A stretch of 64,000 bases of DNA from Pseudomonas sp. SCB32 (GTDB taxonomy: Bacteria; Pseudomonadota; Gammaproteobacteria; Pseudomonadales; Pseudomonadaceae), in the NCBI RefSeq assembly GCF_009189165.1, contig NZ_CP045118.1, positions 558,001 to 622,000 of the forward strand. Direction: 5' to 3'. Below, in pieces: positions 23,856 to 30,000 of the stretch. The notes beneath the pieces are model-generated. The model ran no database searches. It worked only from the letters and a program-made list of their open reading frames with translations, and was not told where the DNA came from. Within the stretch, counting starts at the first letter, position 1. Every line of letters starts with the position of its first letter. A program made the position numbers and the translations under genes.

Positions 23856-25928
23856 ATGCCCTACTCCATCGAAGTCAAAGAAACCGCCAAGCGCCTCTAT
23901 CTGCGCCGCTGCAAACCGCGCGAGATCCAGGCGCAGCTCGGCCTGCCAAACGTCCGCATCGTCTATTACTGGATCGCCAAAGGCGGCTGGGACGAGATGC
24001 TGACGGACGAGGAGCCGCTGGCCGCTGTCAGCCGGCGGATCACCTTGCTCCTGGAGAAGCCCGAGACCCTGAGTAAGGGCGAGCTGGACGAGCTGGACCG
24101 CCTGACCACGCTGCGCGAGCGCCTGCAGAAGCAGGCGGCCAAGCCGGCGCCCTGGGCGGAGCCGGATGCAGCCGCGGTGCCGCGCGAGGGCGGCAGGGAA
24201 GGGGAGCGCCAAGGCCGCCGTGAGCGGGGTGAAAGAGGGGAACGCGGGGGCGGCAAGCGCAGGGAGAAGAAGCCGAAGAACGACGTCAGCGCGCTGACCG
24301 AGCTGGACTTCCTGGAGAAGTTCACCTCGACCATGTACGGCTACCAGCAGGAGCTGCACCAGGCCAAGCAAAATCCCCTGACGTGCCGGATCCGCAACGT
24401 CCTGAAATCGCGCCAGGTAGGCCTGACCTACTACTTCGCCGCCGAGGCGTTCATGGATGCGGTATTGACGGGGGATAACCAGATCTTCCTGTCCGCCAGT
24501 CGCGCCCAGTCCGAGATCTTCCGCAGCTACATCGTGGCGTTCGCCGCCAACTGGTTCGACCTGGAGCTGACCGGAAATCCCATCGTGCTCAGCAAGGACG
24601 GCAAACCGTGGGCCGAGCTGCGCTTCCTGTCGACCAACAGCAGCACCGCCCAGGGCCACCATGGGCACGTCTACATCGACGAATACTTCTGGATTCGGGA
24701 CTTCGAGAAGCTGAACACCGTGGCCAGTGCGATGGCCACCCACAAAAAGTGGCGGAAGACCTACTTCTCGACACCCAGCGCCGTCACCCACCAGGCCTAC
24801 CCGTTCTGGACGGGGGAGGAGTTCCGCAACAGCAAGCGCGGCAAGCGGGGCGGTGGCACCTGGCCGAGCGACGCGCAGATCCACGCCGGCGCGCTCTGCC
24901 CGGATGGCCAATGGCGCAAGGTGATCACCATCGAGGACGCCATTGCCGGTGGATGCGATCTGTTCGACATCGACCAGCTGCGCCTGGAAAACGATGACGA
25001 TCGTTTCGACCAGCTCTACATGTGCAAATTCATCGACAGCACACAGAGCGCCTTCGGCCTGGCCGACCTGGAGCGGTGTTATTCCGACCTCGGGCTATGG
25101 ACCGACTACGACCCGGACGATCCGCGCCCGTTCGGCAATTCGCCGGTGTGGCTCGGCTACGACCCCAGCCGCACGCGCGACGATGCTACCTGTGTGGTGG
25201 TGGCGCCGCCGCTGGAGCCCGGCGGGAAGTTCCGCATCCTGGAGAAACACAGCTGGCGGGGGCACTCCTTCACCTACCAGGCCAGCCAGGTAGAGAAGCT
25301 GTGCGAGCGCTTCAACGTGCAGCACATCGGGATCGACATCACTGGCGTGGGCTACGGCGTGTTCGACCTGGTGCGCGACTTCTACCCGCGCGCGACCCCG
25401 ATCCACTACAGCCTGGAAGCCAAGAACACCCTGGTGCTCAAAGCCCAGGACACGATCCAGGGCAGTCGCATCGAGTGGGACGCCGGCTGGACGGAGATCG
25501 CCCAGGCCTTCCTGTCGATCAAGCGCGGCACCACCGCCAGCGGCCAGATCACCTACAGCGCATCCCGCACCGAAGCCACCGGCCACGCCGACGTGGCCTG
25601 GGCGGTCATGCACGCGCTGGCCCATGAACCCCTCAACACCAACAAGCGGCGCCGCAGCCGCTACGCACTGAGCACCCAGAGCAGCCATGGCCAAACGAAG
25701 AAACCAGCAGCAAAAACCGCCACGACAGCAGCCCACGCGGGCGTTCTCGTTCGGCGCCCCCGAGGCGGTGCTGACGCAGAATATCGGGCAATACCTCGGC
25801 GTCTTCGCCAGCGACAACGGGCGCATCTACACGCCGCCGGTGTCCCGCGTCGGCTTGGCCAGACTGCTGCGCGCGAACGCGCACCACGGCGCCATCCCCA
25901 AGTTCAAGCGCAACCTGCTGCTGCGTGA
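23856..25928 (+). CDS. Terminase large subunit gpP
   Basis: 690 codons to the first stop; typical gpP is about 590. Residues 1–60 are an HTH (YSIEVKETAKRLYLRRCKPREIQAQLGLPNVRIVYYWI). Residues about 105–150 are a Gly/Arg/Glu-rich linker. The ATPase has a Walker A variant KSRQVGLTYYFA, a Walker B HVYIDEYFW and a coupling STPSAVTHQAY. The nuclease domain shows WLGYDPSRTRDDA, HIGIDITGVGYG and ATGHADVAWAVMHAL. The frame then runs 242 bases into the portal gene with an Arg/Ala-rich tail that looks like read-through. Either the overlap is real or a stop codon near 25690 was lost. It drives ATP-dependent packaging. Confidence 0.92.
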   Translation: MPYSIEVKETAKRLYLRRCKPREIQAQLGLPNVRIVYYWIAKGGWDEMLTDEEPLAAVSRRITLLLEKPETLSKGELDELDRLTTLRERLQKQAAKPAPWAEPDAAAVPREGGREGERQGRRERGERGERGGGKRREKKPKNDVSALTELDFLEKFTSTMYGYQQELHQAKQNPLTCRIRNVLKSRQVGLTYYFAAEAFMDAVLTGDNQIFLSASRAQSEIFRSYIVAFAANWFDLELTGNPIVLSKDGKPWAELRFLSTNSSTAQGHHGHVYIDEYFWIRDFEKLNTVASAMATHKKWRKTYFSTPSAVTHQAYPFWTGEEFRNSKRGKRGGGTWPSDAQIHAGALCPDGQWRKVITIEDAIAGGCDLFDIDQLRLENDDDRFDQLYMCKFIDSTQSAFGLADLERCYSDLGLWTDYDPDDPRPFGNSPVWLGYDPSRTRDDATCVVVAPPLEPGGKFRILEKHSWRGHSFTYQASQVEKLCERFNVQHIGIDITGVGYGVFDLVRDFYPRATPIHYSLEAKNTLVLKAQDTIQGSRIEWDAGWTEIAQAFLSIKRGTTASGQITYSASRTEATGHADVAWAVMHALAHEPLNTNKRRRSRYALSTQSSHGQTKKPAAKTATTAAHAGVLVRRPRGGADAEYRAIPRRLRQRQRAHLHAAGVPRRLGQTAARERAPRRHPQVQAQPAAA

Positions 25929-26685
25929 CTTCCTGCCGTCTGCCGGCTGCAGCACGCAGATGATGGGGCGCGCAGGCCTGGACTACATGGTGTTCGGGGA
26001 GGCGTACTTCTACCGGCGAGAAAACGCCTTCGGCCAGGTCCTGGAGCTGGAGCACCTGCCGGCGATCAACATGCGGGTGAAGGTCGACGGCGGCTACGTG
26101 ATGTTGTTGCCAGACGGGAAAGAGCTCGAATTCGAGGCCGGCGAGATCGAGCACGTCATGGACTACGACGTGGAGCAGAACATCTACGGAGTGCCCGACT
26201 ACCTGGGCGGCCTGCAGGCGCTGCTGCTCAACGAGGCCGCCACGCTGTTCCGGCGCCGCTACTACGCCAACGGCGCCCACGCGGGCTACATCTTCTACAC
26301 CAACGACCCGGACCTGACCGAGGAGGACGAGGAGGAGCTGCGCGCGCAGATCAGCGCGAGCAAGGGCGTGGGCAACTTCCGGTCGATGTTCGTGAATATC
26401 CCGGGCGGCAGCGAGAAGGCGATTCAGATCATCCCGGTCGGGGACTTCCAGGCCAAGGACGAGCTGGAAAAGGTGAAGAACATCACCCGCAACGACATCA
26501 TCGCGGCGTGGCGAATGAACCCGGCGCTGGCCGGCATCATTCCGGAGAATGTCGGGGGCTTCGGTGACATCGAGAAGATCGACAGGGTGTACACGGACAA
26601 CGAAATGCGCCCGATCTACCAGCTGTTCCTGCAGGTCAACGAAGCGCTACGCGAGGACCGGCGTATAGGATTCCGGGAGGCATAG
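25687..26685 (+). CDS. Portal protein gpQ
   Basis: 332 residues of the P2-type portal family (PBSX-like): QNIGQYLGVFASDNGRIYTPPV, ANAHHGAIPKFKRNLLLRDFLPS, DYDVEQNIYGVPDYLGGLQALLLNEAATLFRRRYYANGAHAGYIFY and NIIAAWRMNP-like NDIIAAWRMNPALAGIIPENVGGFGDIEKI. It forms the dodecameric DNA gate. The start (ATG in GCCATGGCC) lies inside the terminase reading frame, giving a 242-base overlap. Confidence 0.95.
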   Translation: MAKRRNQQQKPPRQQPTRAFSFGAPEAVLTQNIGQYLGVFASDNGRIYTPPVSRVGLARLLRANAHHGAIPKFKRNLLLRDFLPSAGCSTQMMGRAGLDYMVFGEAYFYRRENAFGQVLELEHLPAINMRVKVDGGYVMLLPDGKELEFEAGEIEHVMDYDVEQNIYGVPDYLGGLQALLLNEAATLFRRRYYANGAHAGYIFYTNDPDLTEEDEEELRAQISASKGVGNFRSMFVNIPGGSEKAIQIIPVGDFQAKDELEKVKNITRNDIIAAWRMNPALAGIIPENVGGFGDIEKIDRVYTDNEMRPIYQLFLQVNEALREDRRIGFREA

Positions 26686-26703
26686 AGCCACTACATGTTG
26701 TGG

Positions 26704-26722
26704 CACAATAGTTCCTATTGTG
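26704..26722. promoter_or_regulatory. Palindromic site between portal and ogr genes
   Basis: Perfect 8-bp arms CACAATAG-TTC-CTATTGTG. An overlapping alternative, GTTCC-TATTGT-GGAAC (26711–26726), shares one arm, and TTGTGG occurs twice, 20 bases apart. No T-run follows, so an operator for ogr is more likely than a terminator. Confidence 0.5.
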
Positions 26723-26739
26723 GAACTACGGGGGTGGGG

Positions 26740-26994
26740 ATGCGGATCTACTGCAAGGAGTGTGGGGGCAAGGCCCGGATTGGCTCCAGGGACGAGGTGA
26801 CGCTGGAGTTCGTCCGGCTGTATTGCGGTTGTCTCGATCCACGGTGTGGCCACACCTTCGTCATGAACCTGACTTACTCACATGCGCTTCGTCCTGCGGC
26901 GGGGGACGTCGATCAGTTGCTGTTCGACCGTCTCCGCCAGTTGCCCCTGGCGAAACAGCGGCAACTGTTCGATCAGCTTGGCGCGCTGCCCTGA
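26740..26994 (+). CDS. ogr: Ogr/Delta-type late gene activator
   Basis: 84 residues from the ATG at 26740 (GGGGTGGGG upstream). The zinc motif is C5-X2-C8-X22-C31-X4-C36, exactly the Ogr/Delta spacing, with the usual GKARIGSR and CGHTFV context. The protein binds upstream of late promoters and contacts the RNA polymerase alpha subunit to switch on head, tail and lysis genes. Unlike P2, where ogr lies after gene D near attP, here it follows the portal gene rightward. A palindrome lies directly upstream of the gene and may serve autoregulation. Confidence 0.92.
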   Translation: MRIYCKECGGKARIGSRDEVTLEFVRLYCGCLDPRCGHTFVMNLTYSHALRPAAGDVDQLLFDRLRQLPLAKQRQLFDQLGALP

Positions 26995-27200
26995 TCGATG
27001 GCGGTGTAGGCCTGGTTCGCCGCGTCGTCCAGGTCCGACAGTTTGCTGGAAATTCCGCTGAAAATACTCCAGGCACCCGCCCGCGCCTGCTCGCATAGAG
27101 CGGTATTCGAGGTCATTGCAGAACCCATGAATATCACCTGGCACTGTATGTCCTGCATACCGTCTCTAATCTCCGTGAGTTTCCTTTTGACGTTTTCCAT
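26973..27200 (-). CDS. Small phage protein of unknown function
   Basis: 75 residues from the ATG at 27200, with AGGAGCG upstream; it overlaps the 3' end of ogr by 22 bases, tail to tail. The product is helical and polar (MENVKRKLTEIRDGMQDIQ... then AWSIFSGISSKLSDLDDAANQAYTAI). I recognise no family. It is separated from the early operon by a terminator and a 491-base gap, so it must have its own promoter in the AT-rich region. A short antisense-type overlap with ogr could let it dampen Ogr expression. Confidence 0.55.
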   Translation of the reverse strand: MENVKRKLTEIRDGMQDIQCQVIFMGSAMTSNTALCEQARAGAWSIFSGISSKLSDLDDAANQAYTAIDQGSAPS

Positions 27201-27691
27201 CTCTCGCTCCTAGCGCTTAGAATTTTTGGCGGGGCGAACTTTACTCATCGGAAAATTGTTGCGTCAAGACCCGTTCGGAGGTTTCTAGGAAGTTTCTTAA
27301 ACCCAAGGTTAGGGGTTGGGAAGTTCGGTTCCTAATCTCGGTTGTCAATACACGGTAAAATGTCTGTATACCGCGCACTTGCTGGCTTTGACAATTTGTC
27401 ACATAAACTAATCCCGAATTCCAAGGCTCAATTTTCAGGAAATTGTAGTTTCATGTGCATGAATCTATAAAAACGTGCACACGTTTTTTGGGGTTCATGC
27501 AGTTAAATGGATAAAGGAACAATTGTGCTTATGTACTTATGTACGTAATAGGGTCGGAATTGCGGGGGTATAATTAAGCGTTAATTGACGCAATGACACT
27601 TTGACGCAGCAATTTGCACGGTATTGTTCTATTGCATCGTTGCTAGAAAAACACCGGCAAAGAAAAAGGGCGCCGTAGCGCCCTTGGTTTC
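27201..27691. other. AT-rich, palindrome-rich intergenic region (possible cos/control region)
   Basis: No gene seen. It contains TCATG-TG-CATGA (27451–27462), AAAAACGTG-CA-CACGTTTTT (27469–27488), tandem TTATGTAC (27529–27544), AATTAA-GCG-TTAATT (27572–27586), TTGACGCA twice 16 bases apart (27585 and 27601) and the early terminator (27660–27685). In P2-type genomes cos lies next to the portal gene, so cos is expected near here; I cannot identify the nicking site. Confidence 0.55.
27660..27685 (-). terminator. Early operon terminator
   Basis: Minus-strand stem AAGGGCGC-TACG-GCGCCCTT followed by TTTCTTT, right after the stop of the last early gene (27692). Confidence 0.88.
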
Positions 27692-27952
27692 CTATCCCCA
27701 GCCTTCCCGGTCATCGAGGCAGGAGAACCTCACTACACCGAACCGTCGACACCCTCCCGGGTCTTGCATCCCCACCAAGAACTCACCTGGTGGCAGCGGC
27801 ACCTGGACCACTCCGAAGCTGGTGTACAGGTCCAGGATCTGGGTGGCCTCGATCAGCTCGAAGGCGGAGCCGACGCCAAGTCGCTGGCGGATCTGTTGCA
27901 GCCTTTCCGGGCTGGCCTTCATCTGCAGAGCGGACAGCACTGGGTCACTCAT
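27692..27952 (-). CDS. Small phage protein of unknown function
   Basis: 86 residues from the ATG at 27952, overlapping the previous gene's 3' end by eight bases. It is helical at first (ALQMKASPERLQQIRQRLGVGSAFELIEATQIL), then strand-like (GVVQVPLPPGEFLVGMQDPG). I recognise no family. It is the last gene of the leftward early operon, just before its terminator. The longer in-frame extension upstream is rejected because it covers the neighbouring gene. Confidence 0.65.
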   Translation of the reverse strand: MSDPVLSALQMKASPERLQQIRQRLGVGSAFELIEATQILDLYTSFGVVQVPLPPGEFLVGMQDPGGCRRFGVVRFSCLDDREGWG

Positions 27953-28148
27953 CAGACGTCTCCGGTAGAGAGAAGGTCTGGCCGCTGGTGTCGCTGTCCT
28001 CCAACTGCAGCAGGTCAGGGTTGCGACCGAGTTTCTCAGCCACGCGCTCGGCTGCACGGCGGGCGCTTTCCGCGCAGCTGGCGGTGACATTCAGCCCCTT
28101 GGCGCGTGCTACATAGGTTCCGGTGGTGAAGCGGGTGATGATGATCAT
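27945..28148 (-). CDS. Small phage protein of unknown function
   Basis: 67 residues from the ATG at 28148, sharing ATGA with the upstream stop. It starts with a beta segment (MIIITRFTTGTYVARAKGLNVTASC) and continues with a basic helix (AESARRAAERVAEKLG) and an acidic tail. The pattern of a short strand followed by a helix with a central Cys recurs in small Pseudomonas phage early proteins. No function can be assigned. Confidence 0.7.
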   Translation of the reverse strand: MIIITRFTTGTYVARAKGLNVTASCAESARRAAERVAEKLGRNPDLLQLEDSDTSGQTFSLPETSDE

Positions 28149-28294
28149 GCTTGCACCTCATCGAGCTGTTTCAAACAGCCCCAGCAGATCGGATGCAGGC
28201 CGTCCGGCTCGCTCTTGTCTGCGCTGTAAAACCCTAGATCGGCTGGCAGCCACCAGTCGCATCGGGGGCATTTTTTCTCGGTTACGTCACTCAT
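28145..28294 (-). CDS. Small zinc-ribbon phage protein
   Basis: 49 residues from the ATG at 28294 (GGAG upstream); an in-frame ATG at 28309 that touches the previous TGA (TGATG) would add five residues by coupling. Two CxxC pairs (CPRCDWWLPADLGFY and PICWGCLKQL) with SEPDGLHP between them match the zinc-binding module found alone or before HNH domains in phages. It probably binds nucleic acid or protein. It is too short for a nuclease. Confidence 0.68.
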   Translation of the reverse strand: MSDVTEKKCPRCDWWLPADLGFYSADKSEPDGLHPICWGCLKQLDEVQA

Positions 28295-28308
28295 CTCGAC
28301 GGGCTCCA

Positions 28309-28557
28309 TCAGATCAAAGAGGGGGAACGGTGTTGGCTCGACTTGGCCAACTGCGCGGCGATCACCTGGGCATCCTGGTCGCTCAGCTCGCCCAGACGGC
28401 GCGCCATATCGGTGACCGTTTCCAGGCGTGCCCGGGCTTCCGGCGTCTTCATGACCAGGAAGCCGACCAAGGCCCCGCCAATCAGGGCTGTAACCAGCAG
28501 GTGGCGGGGTGGTGTGGTAGCCTTTGTGGTACCGCTGTTCAGGTGTTGAGCATTCAT
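28309..28557 (-). CDS. Small single-span membrane phage protein
   Basis: 82 residues from the ATG at 28557, with AGGAG upstream. A transmembrane segment lies at about 19–37 (HLLVTALIGGALVGFLVMK), followed by a charged helix (ARARLETVTDMARRLGELSDQDAQVIAAQLAK). It could be a membrane-anchored exclusion or cell-modulating protein. The family is unknown. The gene follows csrA after a strong stem-loop and is coupled to the zinc-ribbon gene by TGATG. Confidence 0.68.
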   Translation of the reverse strand: MNAQHLNSGTTKATTPPRHLLVTALIGGALVGFLVMKTPEARARLETVTDMARRLGELSDQDAQVIAAQLAKSSQHRSPSLI

Positions 28558-28580
28558 CGTGTGGCTCCTGTGTGGTGGCC

Positions 28581-28610
28581 GGTGCCGAGGAGCTGCAACT
28601 CCTCGGCACC
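28581..28610 (-). promoter_or_regulatory. Strong stem-loop between csrA and the next gene
   Basis: A 12-bp perfect stem (GGTGCCGAGGAG/CTCCTCGGCACC) with a six-base loop, 22 bases after the csrA stop and 24 before the next start. No T-run follows on the minus strand, so it is more likely an RNA stability or translation element than a terminator. Confidence 0.6.
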
Positions 28611-28632
28611 TTTCATTTCCGGCTAGGCCGGG

Positions 28633-28827
28633 TCAGTCCTGCAGGGCAGGTGTGAGCGACGCCGTAGTGCTACGAATGCGCTCGTAGACTTCCTGGCGGT
28701 GAACATCGACAGAGCCCGGCGCGGTGACGCCAATGCGCACCTGGTTGCCCTTGATGCCCAGTACGGTGACCTCGATGTCGTCACCGATGCGGATGGTTTC
28801 GCCGATACGGCGGGTCAGAATCAGCAT
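28633..28827 (-). CDS. csrA: Phage-encoded CsrA/RsmA translational regulator
   Basis: 64 residues covering the whole family length: [37 protein letters not shown], then [12 protein letters not shown] with the conserved Leu4 and VHR arginine used for RNA contact. The tail ([12 protein letters not shown]) differs from host RsmA. The start at 28827 has a strong AAGGAG. CsrA dimers bind GGA in hairpin loops and usually block translation. In an early operon it could redirect host mRNA use or control phage genes. The intact core argues for an active protein, not a relic. Confidence 0.95.
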   Translation of the reverse strand: MLILTRRIGETIRIGDDIEVTVLGIKGNQVRIGVTAPGSVDVHRQEVYERIRSTTASLTPALQD

Positions 28828-28840
28828 GTGGTTACTCCTT

Positions 28841-29104
28841 TCAGGGGTGGGGCTGTTCAGTGGAAAGAGGGGTGGCGGTGAACACAGGGCGCCAGTCGCG
28901 GCGCACCTCGAACACCCCCAAGTCGCGGCCGTCCACCACGGTCAGGTGGATCAGGGTCTTCTCGGTTGGGGTCTCGCTGGGGTGGTGGCGCCAGTAATCG
29001 CTGGCCACCAGCTCGGCCAAGCTCTCGGCGGGCAGGTTGTCGACATAGCTGGTCGGCAGTGGCATCTCGCCCGGGGCGCCGTTGGCGGTGTAGGCGATCA
29101 GCAT
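28841..29104 (-). CDS. Small phage protein of unknown function
   Basis: 87 residues from the ATG at 29104 (GGAGG upstream), overlapping the preceding gene by seven bases. Alternating strands and helices ([61 protein letters not shown]) suggest a small alpha/beta fold. I recognise no family. It lies directly upstream of csrA and probably shares its mRNA. Confidence 0.68.
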   Translation of the reverse strand: MLIAYTANGAPGEMPLPTSYVDNLPAESLAELVASDYWRHHPSETPTEKTLIHLTVVDGRDLGVFEVRRDWRPVFTATPLSTEQPHP

Positions 29105-29454
29105 TCCTGCATTACCTCCGGCGCCCACATCTCCATCAGTTGCTGCCAGATCGCGCTGCCGTTCTGGACACGCTCATGCACTTCCAGCTCCGGGCTGTAG
29201 TCCATCATCAGAACCTTCAGGCAGTCCTCGAACAGCACCAGGTCCAGGCCTCTCAGGTCGGTCAGGTCGAAGGGGAAGTCCTCTCCGTTGTACAGGCCGA
29301 GCAGGAAGCGACCGACAGCACGGCCTTGTCCGGAGGGACGCAGGGCGATCGGGACCAGTCGATTCAGGGCCTGTACGCCGGCGGTGACCAGCGCGGGGCG
29401 TTGTTTCTGGTGTTCCATGGCGTGGGTCATTGCTGCGCTCAGGGTGTTACTCAT
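29098..29454 (-). CDS. DUF7673-like phage/mobile-element protein
   Basis: 118 residues from the ATG at 29454 (GAGGAG upstream). The segment GRAVGRFLLGLYNGEDFPFDLTDLRGLDLVLFEDCLKVLMMDYSPELEVHE is typical of a small family seen in Pseudomonas phages and integrative elements (DUF7673, from memory). It is helical and acidic, of unknown function. It begins 15 bases after the stop of the gene before it and overlaps the next one, so it belongs to the early operon. Confidence 0.7.
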   Translation of the reverse strand: MSNTLSAAMTHAMEHQKQRPALVTAGVQALNRLVPIALRPSGQGRAVGRFLLGLYNGEDFPFDLTDLRGLDLVLFEDCLKVLMMDYSPELEVHERVQNGSAIWQQLMEMWAPEVMQEC

Positions 29455-29469
29455 GGGGTTGCTCCTCTC

Positions 29470-30000
29470 TCAGTTGCTCAGGGCGTTGTCGTAGTTGGCC
29501 AGCAGGCCGACCAGCACCTGGAACACCTCGGTGTCCAGGTGCGAGGCGGCCAGGTGGTCGAGAGGCGCGGAAAGAGAAAACCCCGCGTATGCCCATCGGG
29601 AGTCCGGAACATCCGGAACTAGCGCCCCTGCGCATTGTTGGAGGCCTTGAATTACGGGGCCTCCAGCCGCTTGGAATTGTTCCTGTGCTACTGGTAACAA
29701 GCGGAACGGATTTTCCAGATGAGTCGCTGCGGCCCACGTGGCACTAGGGCTGCAGCGTTTTACGAATAGTCCTGAATTCCGGAACATCTCTGGAACCTGT
29801 GTTCCTGAAATTGTCCCGGCTTGTTTCTGTTTGTTCCCCAGTTGGTGGAACGGTTTTCTGTATGTAAGTTGTTGGTTTGTCTTGAGTTTTTCTTCCTTGT
29901 TCTTAATGTTCCGAATGTTCTGGATGGACTGAGGGGATACGCACAAAACACAGCTACTGCTGTCAGGCCTGCCCAGGCCCACTTTCATCCCGTTGCTCAT
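29470..30000 (-). CDS. Unknown early protein containing iteron-like DNA
   Basis: 176 residues from the ATG at 30000, which overlaps the primase stop (TGATG). The N-terminal 80 residues are polar and low in complexity (QNIRNIKNKEEKLKTNQQ) and the DNA there is much richer in AT than the neighbours. The C-terminal part (APLDHLAASHLDTEVFQVLVGLLANYDNAL) is an ordinary helix pair. The DNA carries about ten GGAAC/GTTCC words (29603–29912), so the sequence may be constrained by a DNA function such as a replication origin. Whether the protein itself matters is uncertain. Confidence 0.5.
   Translation of the reverse strand: MSNGMKVGLGRPDSSSCVLCVSPQSIQNIRNIKNKEEKLKTNQQLTYRKPFHQLGNKQKQAGTISGTQVPEMFRNSGLFVKRCSPSATWAAATHLENPFRLLPVAQEQFQAAGGPVIQGLQQCAGALVPDVPDSRWAYAGFSLSAPLDHLAASHLDTEVFQVLVGLLANYDNALSN
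29603..29912. repeat. Cluster of GGAAC/GTTCC words (iteron-like)
   Basis: Ten copies of GGAAC or its complement in 310 bases, starting near 29606, 29615, 29679, 29703, 29781, 29792, 29801, 29833, 29847 and 29908. They include a tandem pair TCCGGAACA-TCCGGAACT and TTCCGGAAC. Equal-base expectation is under one. The cluster lies directly downstream of the primase-helicase gene. Confidence 0.5.

Noticed and set aside
27229..27243. GGCGGGGCGAACTTT as a P2-like cos overhang
   Set aside because: It resembles part of the P2 cohesive end only loosely and is too short a match to call; virion end sequencing is needed.
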